DNA from: Plazaster borealis
Taxonomy: Eukaryota > Echinodermata > Asteroidea > Forcipulatida > Labidiasteridae
Assembly: GCA_021014325.1 (NCBI GenBank)
Contig: CM037464.1
Location: 2,573,127-2,637,126 of the forward strand
Length of the DNA stretch: 64,000 nt
Direction: 5' to 3'
Below the pieces are notes generated by a model. That model was given only the letters and a program-made list of their open reading frames with translations, did not search any database and was not told the origin of the DNA. The stretch's first letter is position 1; every line of letters begins with the position of its first letter. Of the stretch, positions 24,083 through 35,800 are shown piece by piece. Made by a program: the position numbers and the translations under genes.

Positions 24083-24282
24083 ATCACGCGGGGAAAGCAC
24101 TAGTTAGACGGATTTTTAAAGTGTGGTAAAATTATAACGTATACCAAGCACGGTATATTCTCTCTTGATGTTTTCACCATTGTTCTTCCTAACTGTAAAG
24201 CCCAAAATGTTATGTTTACATCTACATGTATTGCCACTTGTGCACAATGCGAGTATTATAACGAGCTGTGTGCTTCAGTTGC

Positions 24283-24740
24283 CGACTGGTAACCAGTCTA
24301 CTGTGTGCTTACGTTTCCGACTGGTAACCAGTCTAATGTATGCTTAACTTGTCAACTGGGAACCAGTCTACTGTCTACTTTTACCTGTCGAACATTTCGA
24401 AGTTTTTTTTTTATCGGCTGGTTTTAATGCTCACTTGTGTTTAAGCTGCCGACTGGTAACCAGTGTAGCGTGTGCTTAAGTTGCCAACTGGTAACCAGTC
24501 CAATGTGTGCTTAACTTAACTGGGAACCAGCCTACTCTTGTACCTGTCAAACATTTCGAAGTGTTTTTTTTTTTTTTTTATCGGCTGGTTTTAATGCTCG
24601 GTCTGTTACTAATCCTCACGTGCGTTTAAGCTGCCGACTGGTAACAAGTCTAATGTGTGCTTAACTTGTCTTACCTGTCAAACGTTTCGAAGTGGGTTTT
24701 TTTTATCGGCTGGTTTAATGCTCGGTCTGTTACTAATCCT
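24283..24740 (+). repeat. Palindromic minisatellite, GACTGGTAACCAGTC units
   Basis: Seven copies of a GACTGGTAACCAGTC-type palindrome (some as AACTGGGAACCAGTC) occur with a short spacer TGTGTGCTTAACTTG. They are embedded in a larger unit that also holds ACCTGTCAAACATTTCGAAG, a poly-T run and TATCGGCTGGTTTTAATGCT. The larger unit recurs near 24384, 24541 and 24672. Confidence 0.85.
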
Positions 24741-24874
24741 CACGTGTGTACACTTCGGAATAGCTTACGGGTGAAAATGACGCAAAGGACCGTCACTTGG
24801 ACAACAGGTGTCATTCCCGGCAATGTGATGCAGATGATTCGCAAGCTTTATACTAAAAACCCGGGGCAAAAATG

Positions 24875-25025
24875 TTCAGTGGTCCGCTGGCCAAATGCCA
24901 GTTAAAGCACCTGAGGACCAGTCGAAATACAATCTACGTGGTCCGGCTGGCTAGGTCGGTGTTGTGAAACAGCTGACGGACCAGTGAAATGAAAAGCTGA
25001 CTGGTCCTGCTGGCCAGTCACAATG
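24875..25025 (+). repeat. Degenerate GGTCCGCTGGCC repeats
   Basis: The motif GTGGTCCGCTGGCC recurs loosely as GTGGTCCGGCTGGC and CTGGTCCTGCTGGCC, with GGACCAGT between copies. It may be a continuation of the CTGGT/ACCAG theme just upstream. Confidence 0.5.
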
Positions 25026-25050
25026 AAAACGTTAAGGGTTAACCCTGATG

Positions 25051-26736
25051 TTTAAAAGCTAGGAACAAAAAAAGTACTTGGCTTCAAAAAATCTTGCATA
25101 TAGAAAAGGTGGGAAACCGGCCAACATTTCTGTGCAACTCATTACCAATGCAATAATCATACCAGTATATTGTAAGTTGCCAGACGATTAATGACCACAG
25201 CGGGTAGTCCTGTCAAATCATACCGTGCGTGACAATGCAACTTTGTAAAGAGCTTTGTGATTTTCGCGGGTACTTTTTATCTTGACTGCTGTTGTTGCCA
25301 GCACATTTTTAATGTCGTTCAAATGAAGTATGTGACCATCACCGTGACATAATCATCATGGTTTTATTGTTTTTGTTTGTTTTTTTAAACGCCAATATTT
25401 TTCAACATTACAAATTCAAATCTAAGGAGAATAATGTATATTTATGATTCTTTTCAAGTACCCACAACCACCAAGGATAATTTTGAACCCTGGGCATCGT
25501 GGCAGTTAAGTTTCATTGCATATTTTTTCGAGGTTGAAGTCACCATAGCAGCCTCGTTCCCTAAATAGAAAGCAGTTTCTGAAAGGAAGTAGACTTAGTC
25601 CTTCATTTCTTACTTATAGATAAAGGAGTTTTGTCTACAAAGGTCGCGTTAAACTAGTCCTTTTTTTCTCAGAGAGAAATTTGCTCTGTGGTCTACTTGA
25701 CCAATTTTTGAGAATTATCTTGTTTCCTTTTGCCAGTTTATTTTGCCCGTTTTTTAATTTATTTATCTATAAGCAAGATGAATTTTCGGGGGAAGATAAA
25801 ACAAACGTCCCCATCCAATTATTGAGAAAGTATCAGAAACTGCTCCTAACGAATTAACTTTAGAAGTAAATTCTCCTTGTTTTGGGGATTTAAACTAAAT
25901 TGTTACAGATATCTTTAACGATTGTAATAAGATGTTCTGGAAGAAAACGTGGATCTAGACTCGAGCCAATGGTTTATTCTCTACGTTTCGACTACTGGTC
26001 GTCATCTGGATCTCTGAACCCCACTTTAACAATTCGTAATAGAGTCTTAAAGTCTTCGTCTTATTCGTACGGCGGATGTAGGCCTAAGCTTACTCAATGG
26101 TGTAGAAGCCTGGGGCTGTCTAAATATAGACTGGTTTATTTTTAAGCTGTGGAATATCAAATCTAAAAATATCCACCAACGACATAAAATGCGACAGCAA
26201 ACCAAAAATAAAACTCTTTAGTGGAACGGTAACGGTGTCAATTTATAGTGGAGGGTATTCACATTGGCGTATATGACATTTAAGTTTTGAATCCCTTTTC
26301 AATCCCGAATTCGGGATTCAAGTTTGTTTCCAGTCCCTGTGCGATTGGGTTCTGTCCTATTTGGGGGGTTTTCATTCCAACTAATCGTAAAACCTGACAA
26401 CCCTTTATCTGCTTTAGAGGGTTGGGGAAGACATAATTTAGTGATAAATCATCCTCACATACTTTTGAGATTTCTTGTCATCTTAATTTAAATCCTAATG
26501 TTCTGCTATATGAATTTAGGACACCAGTAAGTTAGACATTTATCAATCAACAGCTGCCATGGATGTTCATAAACATTAAAAGCTCACACCTCGCTAAAAC
26601 TGCTTTCTTAGAGCAACAAAGCGTAAACTGGAGAACAGAAACTGGATACCATCGAAAATCCATGTGATATGCATGGATGCGATTGGTGCCCGCAAAAAAA
26701 TCGGCTGTTTTTAAGTGAACTAAACCTATTAGCGCT
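25051..26736. other. Intergenic, no supported gene
   Basis: No recognisable coding or repeat signal. An 81-codon open frame at 25900 shows no domain. Confidence 0.45.
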
Positions 26737-27116
26737 TTAAAGGCACTGAACACGTTTGGAAATTGTCAAAGACCAATGTTCGTTCTCACTTGGTGTATCC
26801 CAACATGCATAAAATAACAAGCCTGTGAAAATTTGGGCTCACTTGGTCATCGAAGTTGCACGAAAATGATGAAAGAAAAAACACCCTTGCTGTACAAATT
26901 TGTGTGCTTTCAGATAGGAATAAAAACTTTTTGCAAGAAGTTTGTATTATTTTAGTGAGAAATTACCCCTTTCTCAAAAACTACGTTACTTCAGAGGGAG
27001 TCGTTTCTCACAATGTTCTATACTAACTATCAACAGCTCTCTGTTGCTCGTTACCAAGTCAGTTTTTATGCTAATATATATTTTGAGTAATTACCAAACG
27101 TGTACAGTGCCTTTAA
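26737..27116. mobile_element. TTAA-flanked fold-back MITE, subfamily 1 (inverted)
   Basis: TTAA at 26737 and 27113. The left end is TTAAAGGCACTGAACACGTT and the right end AACGTGTACAGTGCCTTTAA with small differences. Internal landmarks (GCACACAAATTTGTAC, GAGGGAGTCG) run opposite to the copy at 23364. Confidence 0.87.
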
Positions 27117-29380
27117 ACCTATATAGCGCTTTGGATAGTATTTTTCAATACTAGTTTTGTTTTTTGATTCAGACTATCCTTTGAAGGTCCTCCGCAAATA
27201 TCTGCTAAGCGTACAAATATTCTAAGCAAATATTGTCAGCAGAGTATACGGTTGCAGGCAGGGTCATGTGTGGGCTTTTGCCACTTTATTGGCAGTAGTT
27301 CAATATTTTGTTTCTTGATAGACTAAAGACTCTTATCATTAAAGGTCTTAGATGATAATCTTTAATCAGCTTAGACAGATAGTATTCACCGAACGGAAGA
27401 GTAAATACAGAAGGCCCGCCATCATATCATAACCATGGGATTAAGTGCTTAACTGGGTTTTAGCTGACGGACAAAATAATGCTAGGGATATTTCACTGAC
27501 GGAAAGTGGCTTCGGTCGTGACAGTTGAAACGACAGTTATCATAAATGGGAATTATTGCACTGTGCACCATAGGCCATAAGAGGTGTATTTTAGATTACG
27601 TAACACAACTTTGTTACGTGGCCAGTCATCCAGATCGTCCCTGTGACCACGAAGTCATTTCTTGGGTAACAATTGCCGTTTGTACGCAATGGTTCATCTT
27701 TTTCCTCTCAGCCTCACTTTGGCTAGCCTATATAGTTCGTTGCATTGAAACATGTAAACAAAATGGCTGCGCTGCAATAAAGATCCATAAGATCACCTGT
27801 GTCTAATTTTGACACTCATTAATTAGACACACTATTGTTGTGCTATTTTTTGTGCGTGTAGTCTTTGGACAAGAGATATGCCTAATTGCTCTACCCCCAA
27901 CTCACCGGATTAACATTAATCCTTCTATGTACACAAACCCGGGTATTAAAGCTTCGTTTGTAATTACCACAGTAATCAGAGAGAGGGGGGATGTGGGTGC
28001 CCCCATTAATCCACAGAGCATGTCAGAGTTCAATATCTGACAATAGTTTGTGAACAGTTTAAAGAACTCTGTTGAAAACAAAGCGGTCTATTGTTCGTTT
28101 TATCTGCGTGCATTTGCATTGGTTGTATTTATTGAATGCAACTCCACAAAGCAAAAAGTACATACAAACACACGTGGTTTAAATGAATATACTTAGTAAA
28201 TAAATATACTTAGGAAATTCTGCAACAAGAAGACGTGACTTCAAGACAGCAGCAGTGACTTGAAAATTAAGTTCAAGGTTGCTACACAAAATAAACCCAT
28301 CCTCTTTTTGTTCCCAATCTTCAAATCTCACCGTAGCAGATGTTTAGGGGAAACTAAAAAATCAGCAAATTCACGCCTCACATAGCAACCAGGTCCGAGT
28401 TGTTCTTACTGCATAAGCGGCCGCGGTACCAGACTTCATCCTCGTCCCCAGCGGAATTCACTCGTTTACGAATTCGAAACAGGAAACGAAAGGTTTCCTC
28501 GTTTAGGGGAGTTCTGCCATTATCCAATCAGTTGTCTTATAGGCCATTGTTGACAATGTAAGCATGAAATAGCTTTAACACGATCCGCGGTCTGCAAAAG
28601 GAAACGGTAGATCAACCCACGAACAAGGAACTGTTGCAAAATTTAATTTTCTTGCTTGGGGAGTGACTGTCTTTAAGTTCCCGTTTCAAACAAAGGATCT
28701 GGGCCGCTATCAGGAAATGCTAAATCACTTCAGGAGAAATTCAGACGGTAAAGCAATTCTGATCAGAGAAATCTCGTTTGAAACTCCGTAAATCTTGCAC
28801 CGGAAACGCTTACAATTCTCGTTTTAGAAAGCCAAACAATTCCCCAGGCTTGGTGAACAATTTCGACCATTTATTTTACTTTATAAACTGGATATGCACC
28901 GGAAACAATCCAAATTGTATACTTGTTGTTGTTGTTTTTTACATTTTGAAAAGAAATGTGATGATCCGTATATTTATTTGTCGGAACTCAGTAATCTACT
29001 TACAGTGGAGAGTTTAGTGTTACACTCATAGGAATTATTATTAATATTTACAACGATTGTTCAACCATTGAATACAGTTTGCACTACGTTCACAAAGAGA
29101 AAGGGCTCACACTTGTAACAACCTGACGGCAACATTATAAAGATTGAAGTAAACTAAAGTTCAGTGATGTTTGGTCGTACCATGGAGGAATTAGATGGTC
29201 GTCTTGAGAAAGCATGTCTTGAGAAAAACAACCAGTTTCAAACTACCCTTGAAAGACCGGTGTCATTACACATCACGTGTAGGAATGCATAAAATACTGT
29301 AAATAAACTGCCCAACTGTCAGAACCGTCGAGTCAATGGCGTATCTACAACAACTCATTTACATACTCCACGCACACACA
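27117..29380. other. Intergenic, no repeat family recognised
   Basis: There is a small 11-bp inverted repeat TGTGTCTAATT at about 27798-27831. Otherwise no supported feature; the repeat density is low from here to about 39.8 kb. Confidence 0.45.
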
Positions 29381-29439
29381 CAGAGCCCCATTCACCAGTT
29401 GGCGGGGTTTGTAAATACGATTAACATATCAAAGGAATT

Positions 29440-29817
29440 GTGGCTCATTATCATTTTAAGTGAATGGCTGTCAAGCGTTGGAGGGCTGTGATTGGTCAGT
29501 GGTGCGTGAGGAGTGTCCTCGATGACGCTGGCTAGTCGACCACGTGCTGGAGCTCTGGGATCGCTGTGAGGGGACGCACGCTCTCGCACACTACTGTCAA
29601 ACCGTGAATTCAGTCGATTCATTCTGCTATACAACTTCAACACGCTGTAAGCTCACGCTCCTTGCTTTATCGCACACAACACGTTGCCAACCGACATTTA
29701 AAACCGAAACTATTTGGCTGCCAGCTTTTTGTGGCAACAAAGGATCTAGGAAAAAATTTTCCAGCCGGATTTCACTAGCCTGCTGGATAGTCTACTGGTA
29801 GGAGATAGGGGACGTCC
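29440..29817 (+). promoter_or_regulatory. Candidate TGIF promoter and 5' UTR
   Basis: This is a GC- and CpG-richer stretch before the candidate first coding exon. It has an inverted CCAAT box (ATTGG at 29491), a CACGTG E-box at 29541, and two copies of CTGTCAA, the published TGIF consensus site, at 29468 and 29594. A weak TATA-like TTTAAAA is at about 29695. No start site can be fixed from sequence alone. Confidence 0.35.
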
Positions 29818-29842
29818 ATGATGCGTATTTTCAACAAAAAAG
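29818..29842 (+). CDS. Candidate first coding exon of TGIF (MMRIFNKK)
   Basis: Two adjacent ATG codons open a short frame encoding MMRIFNKK. It ends in AAAG followed directly by GTGAGT, an excellent 5' splice site (intron from 29843). The exon leaves one base (G), phase 1. The homeobox exon at 46265 needs two bases to complete its first codon, so the join is in frame and makes an Ala codon. A short first coding exon is also a known feature of some vertebrate TGIF1 isoforms. The intron would be 16.4 kb. Phase agreement happens by chance one time in three, so this is a reasoned candidate and not a proof. Confidence 0.4.
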
Positions 29843-32800
29843 GTGAGTTTTGTGAGATGATTTTTGGTTGCTTAGTTTTCCACTCTGTCACCATGCTTTC
29901 CAGACAATATGGTTGGGTCAGCCGATCGGTCTATAGCGTTGAGTAGACACACGTATGCATGTGGCTTTAGGCACGTGTTTGTGTAATTCCTTTACATTTG
30001 AAAAGGGCAGTTGAACGTCGGACTTGGATCAAGCATTTTTCAAAATGTCAGAACTGTTTCAATTCTTTCAGTTATCCCTCATCGTCGATGTTTTTACTTC
30101 TGGTTGTGAATTAGATATGGAGATCCTTGCTCACACTATTGATCATGGTTTTGCACGTGGCAATAAATTCGAATACCGATGATCATATTGCATTGTGCAT
30201 GTTTGTGTATATTACGTATAACCCTGTAAAGTATTATTATTATTAGATGATTAGTTGTCAATTTAAGTTCATTTATGATGTGGTGACATCACCACAATCA
30301 GTAATGAAGCTATGTAGATTTGTTATAATATTCCTGGCCGTGCGTCATAGCCGTGTGTGTATGTGTGTGATCCCCATTTAGACATGATCAACAAAATGGT
30401 TTGTTACTTGTCAACCCATGAAACCACAAGGTTGTGACTGAACTGAGAGCCTCATGGCCTGGGCGTTGTGGCATGAGGCCATTTACATGAGACGGACAGT
30501 CATAACGAGATTTAGCGCTGAGCTCCCCGGAAATTGTGTTTAAAAACGTCGTTTCAAACTGTCGCCAATGTTCTCTCTGAATGTCACCCAAAACAATGTG
30601 ACGAAGTTGAAAGTGAATCTGTTTTGCACAACCGCTCAAAGACAGACTCGAGACATGAAAATCAGTCAAGTGAAGTTTGAGAGGAATTTCCTTTGAGAGT
30701 GGTTTACAATTTACGTCATAATGATCACAGCCGCTATGCTTTTACGGTTCTATAATCTAGATCGATATACACAATTTACTTGAGCGATCACATGCTGCAT
30801 CCACTCAGTACACAGGGAAGGCTTGTTTAAATAATCAGGACTGATCTATAACTCAGATCCTACATAGTTTAACCCTAGTCTCGATGCAAGTTAAGTCCAT
30901 CATCGTTGCAGGACTGTGGGTAACCCTACTGACCCTCGCATACCTGTTGATGCCGTGGAAATGTTATCATATTTTGACACACACTGAAATCGGATCAAGG
31001 AAATAACATACGAGTTGTGTGTATGTAGCCCAGTCGTAAATTATCAAGACACATCTGTAAAGCCCCTAGACATTTACATAATATTCAAATTACACTTCTG
31101 TTAAGTTTATCAGGTTCAGACCTGACTATCATATAGTGACTTTTTAGTTCACTACAAAAACCTGTGCTTTTACAACTCCCTTGTGAGTTGACTTATATTG
31201 TTAACTGCACTTCTAAAACAGCATGTGTGCATGTACAGTATACAGTGTAATTCTCCATCCATTGTGCAAGCAATAATATATTATTTCATTCTCACATAAA
31301 ATATGATGAACGCTCTATAGGGGGTGTACCAGCAACTGTTTGCATTTATCAAGAGCAACCGAGATACAACAAAAAACTAAGTCGAAACATGAATCATTCA
31401 AGACTTTTATGGCTTTGATAAAACGATACGACACACTCCATGCCCCTCTTTTACGACTCTCAAACACGAAAAAACTATCGCCTTCCCCCAGTATGCAAAC
31501 TGCGAGGTCATTTATGCCCGGGGTAGACTGCACGCAAAGCCCCCACACATTCCTATCGACACCCGGGGAAACAACATAATTCGATCTCCCATAAATCTGG
31601 AACGCAATAAAAGCATATTTAAAAACGGCAGTGTATCCAGTCCAATTTGGGAGCGAGGGTGGTGCACGGGAAAATGACACAACACCGCAAGGTCTCAACT
31701 CAGCGTGATGTGATGGGCTCATGGGTTTATTAGTCTGGCGTTTGACACAGCGTGTCTTTGCTACAACACGTGCTTGTACCTTCGGCTTCGTTACTCTGCG
31801 AGATAAGGGAGTAGTTGCAAGTAGCCTTTCAATATCATCGGGCTTTAAAGGTGTATTGATTGAGAAAAAAAGATATTCAAGGATAACTCCAACTGCTTGA
31901 TTATTATTTAGTCTATTTCAGCATTCCAATTGATAAGTGTTGTAGTTTTCGGGCCTAGAATTTACCCCGAGGCCGTTGCCCCGGTCTTGGCCTTGGTGCC
32001 CTTTCAAAAATTTCCCGCATACACTTTAAGCTTTTCCAATGGAAGTGCCCTTTGCATAATGAAAATGGCCTCGCCCTTAAAAATGATGAAATTGCAGGCC
32101 TGAATTATAGTTGCCAGCATCGAACTTTCAAACACAAGTTTCAGTTTATCTTGATCTTTTGTAATCTTATAATGGTCAGTGCAAGCATAGTGGTCGTGTG
32201 GTGCAAGCATGGAGTCAGTGCAGTTTCTGATGGAATGTCAAATCAATGTCACATGTCGCTCTGATGACATTTAAACACGCCACCATTTTTTTTTCCTGGA
32301 AGAGATATCGCCAATGGCTTGCAAGGTTCTGCCCCTTGCAGTGTATGCATAAGATAACTTAATGCCCCTTAACCCACGGCACACCAGACAACACCTTATG
32401 CTATCATTATCCCATACGAACTCATTGTCATATACCCCCTCATTGTGTACACAATTGGAGCACGGTTTTTAAGCTTGCCGTAAGTTGTAAACCCCCTGAA
32501 GGCAGTTGATTTACATTTCTATTGACGCGTCTCGGGAAACATAGAATGACAGAACTGTCAGGCAGTGAGGCGAGTCCTTTTTAACTGGGTTGTATTCAAG
32601 AGAAGTCATCTTCAGGCAAATCAATAAGGGTTTATCCCCTGTCAGGTTGCAAGACTCTTAAGAGAACGGATTAACGTCTCTTTAAACTTCTCAACTTTAA
32701 AGGGACACATATTCTAAAAAGTTGCAAAATCTACATTTTCAGTTTTTTTCTTCTTCTGTTGCGCAAAACTGTACATCTCATCCTACTGTGGAGCAACTAC

Positions 32801-35800
32801 AGTCAACCATCGTTAAAACAGATCACTATATAAGAGGTTCTGATTATTAGGAGTAAATCCCGAATCTCATTTCTGCATTGTGTTTCTTTGTTTTGCTGCC
32901 CTCTTATAACAAAGTTATAAGAAAAGGTTTTTTGGCCAATCCCACGAATATACACACTTCTGTCAGTTGTCCGTTATCCTCCACATTGGAAATCTATTTG
33001 GAGTTTGGGGAAATAACGGCTGTTTTACCTGTATGTTGGGGGTCTTTTTTTATACAGTACTTTAGACTTATAAGTTTTATCATGGAGCCATGGTTTGATG
33101 GAAAGATTTTATCGTATAGGGTTAACTTCGTATGTCGACATGCACAACAGCAAATATTTGCATGTTTGTTCTTGTTGGGCGTTAAGTGTACCTTAGGTTG
33201 GGAACACACTTTTTTTTTCTCTAGTGGACTCGACGTTGCCGAAAAGCAAATCGTTTACGGGGAAGATAAGTGTACATTACAGCTTGTCAAAAGATGATAA
33301 GATCTGATATCTTACTGGAAGAATGGGGACCATTTGTTTGGAATTGATTGTACAAAATGCAACGCGTTCACCTTTAAGAGTAGAAATGCAACTCACCACC
33401 CCCCGTGTGTACCCGCTTTTGTGGTTTGTCATGTCAGACTATTTATAACGCTGTCCAACCATGGTCCAACTGGGTTGATATCAAACTCCTGTTTGGGGGA
33501 GAGAAACTCCCTCAAACGGGCTTTTAAGGTATTAAACATGATTGCTATATAGAGCTGACAAAATAGGTACAGACAGTGTTGCTCAAGTTTTGTGTGACAT
33601 TAAATATGACATGAAAACTGTATGCAAATATATTTGAAACTGTTCGGTTCTAAAGATAGGGTGGGCAAGCGTCATTTCTGTCATTCAATGTGGAAATCAC
33701 TTTACTTATCTTTTTACTTCAAATCAAACAAACCAAACAGTTAAAAGATGTTGAACGTTCGTTCATCAGCACGATGGTACGAGCCACTTATTAGGAACAA
33801 ATAACCCTATACTCTATGGTATCTTTAATTTGTGCTTCGTCGTGAACGATTGCAGACAAAAAGTCTACCCTGTGTACCTGTGTGTCTAGAGTGCCTGCCA
33901 TGCCGTTTGGGGTTTCTTTTCTCCATTGCACACAAAGTACACACAAAAATCGAAAATCTCCCCTATTCAAATGGTGGCAAATTCCAGGCGGTCACCATCC
34001 CAAAACTAATTCCAGCTCTTTTCAAGCCCCCTAAGCGTATGGCCCCTATTTTTCATGACGTGGTCCAGCTCGGACAATGCACTGCACAAAGGCTACCTGA
34101 GATCGGGTCGATTTCCAGTCTTACTTATATACCAGGAGGCTAGGACAATAATTTGTGTGAGGGGGGTAGCTACACCAGCTAATGACACGGTACTGGGTGG
34201 ATGTATGGTGTCTCTTGTCAAACTAATTTACGGGTCAGTTGACATTAGACTCTTGGGAACAGTCTATACTTCTTTAGGAAGTAAGTGCACCGTTGGCGGC
34301 GTGCTGCTTTATTTAAACCACCCGTTGTGTCAGTGTTTGAACACGATGTCCATTTTGAGTTTCGTTTGTGAAACTGCTAAACGGCGTGGTTTGTTGCACG
34401 GGTCACTGACAGATTGGAAACTTGTTCCTCTGTAGACAAGACTTGGTAGATCTGATGGTTTACAAGTTGTAGTAGTCGAGGTTTCTTGCTGAATTGACAT
34501 ATCCACATCGAGTTTCAATATGTAGGTTATGCTGCACGCTCAATGTTCTAAAGGTCTCTTTGTTTTATGTTGGAGATAATTTGATGGTGGGAGAGTGTGT
34601 GGGTAGAAATATGCTGGTATGACATACACACGTCACCCATTAACCCACCCTCCTTTATTTATTTCACTCCGAGCAAGCGAGTCAGTGTACATTTCTGCTG
34701 GTCATCGTTACACGTTGGACGCGGCATAATTAAACTAAGTCATTACCGATGTATATAGATAAGCCAAGGCAAAAAGAACCTTCCAGGTTTGATTGCTGTT
34801 TTAAGACTTACCCGCATGTTCATCCTACCCCCGGTTCATTCATAAAAATGCAAATAAGTTGAGACAAAACTAACGAGCGATGAGAGTTGTATATAATTAT
34901 AAATTCCAGTCTGCTATCGCCAATTTATATTCCATCTGTTAAATGGAAATTGTGTCGCGTTTCAAAATGTCGTTAAATTGGAGAGAAAATTATTTGTTTG
35001 CGTATGAAGCCCCTCAGCCTTGAGTATGCTTTTTATCGGACAGTTTTCCCCAATTCAAACTGACACTGCAGTATTCAGTTGTAACATAATTTATGATTTT
35101 TAATTTCTGTTTCCCTATACCATAATACTATTTATAAATCAGCTGAACCGTTCATCTCATGTCATGGTGTTGCCTTTCAATATATATCTCTTGATTTGAA
35201 CCATTTTGCCATAGTCTCTAAACCGATCTTGGTATTATCTCTACATTTTGTTACATACGACTGTTTCATGTGTTACCGTTTGGCCACTTGAGTTCGTTTT
35301 CTGCTCTTATGGGTGCTTCGTAATATAATGGATTTTTGTCGGGTTTTCTCTTTGAGCATGAAATTTGTGTTCTTTAAGCTAAAAAAAAACCTTCTAGCCC
35401 AAGGAACACCATTGTGATAGATTAATTGCTCCTCTGTATCAAGGAGTACAAACTGGTAGCCGTGGGGGACGATCTAAGAAAGTAAATACGAGATATGCTA
35501 TAGTGTCAACCCGGGAGACGGGGTGTTCGTAGCAAAGCTTTTTGAGTATAGTGTAATGCGAAGATTAAACCTTATTCTGCTGTTTCGTTTTGGGTTTTTT
35601 TTTTATCGTGAAATAGCTACTGCTTCACAAATAATGAACGATGTAATTTCTCAGGTTTCAAATGATTTCATTACATCCGTCACTAACCCTCATATAAGTA
35701 TCGGTAGGAAGTCTTGTGCGGCCTGGCGATGCGGGTAGATTCATCTACTACGGACAGCCTACCGTCATCACTAACTAAAAGCATGAGGCCTATTTTATAC

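Noticed and set aside
32878..33297. 139-codon open frame; also 31722-31315, 37429-37788, 40814-41242, 56193-55777 and 57163-56786
   Set aside because: Lengths of 119-142 codons are expected by chance in 64 kb of six frames; none shows a domain, splice context or biased codon use that I can see.
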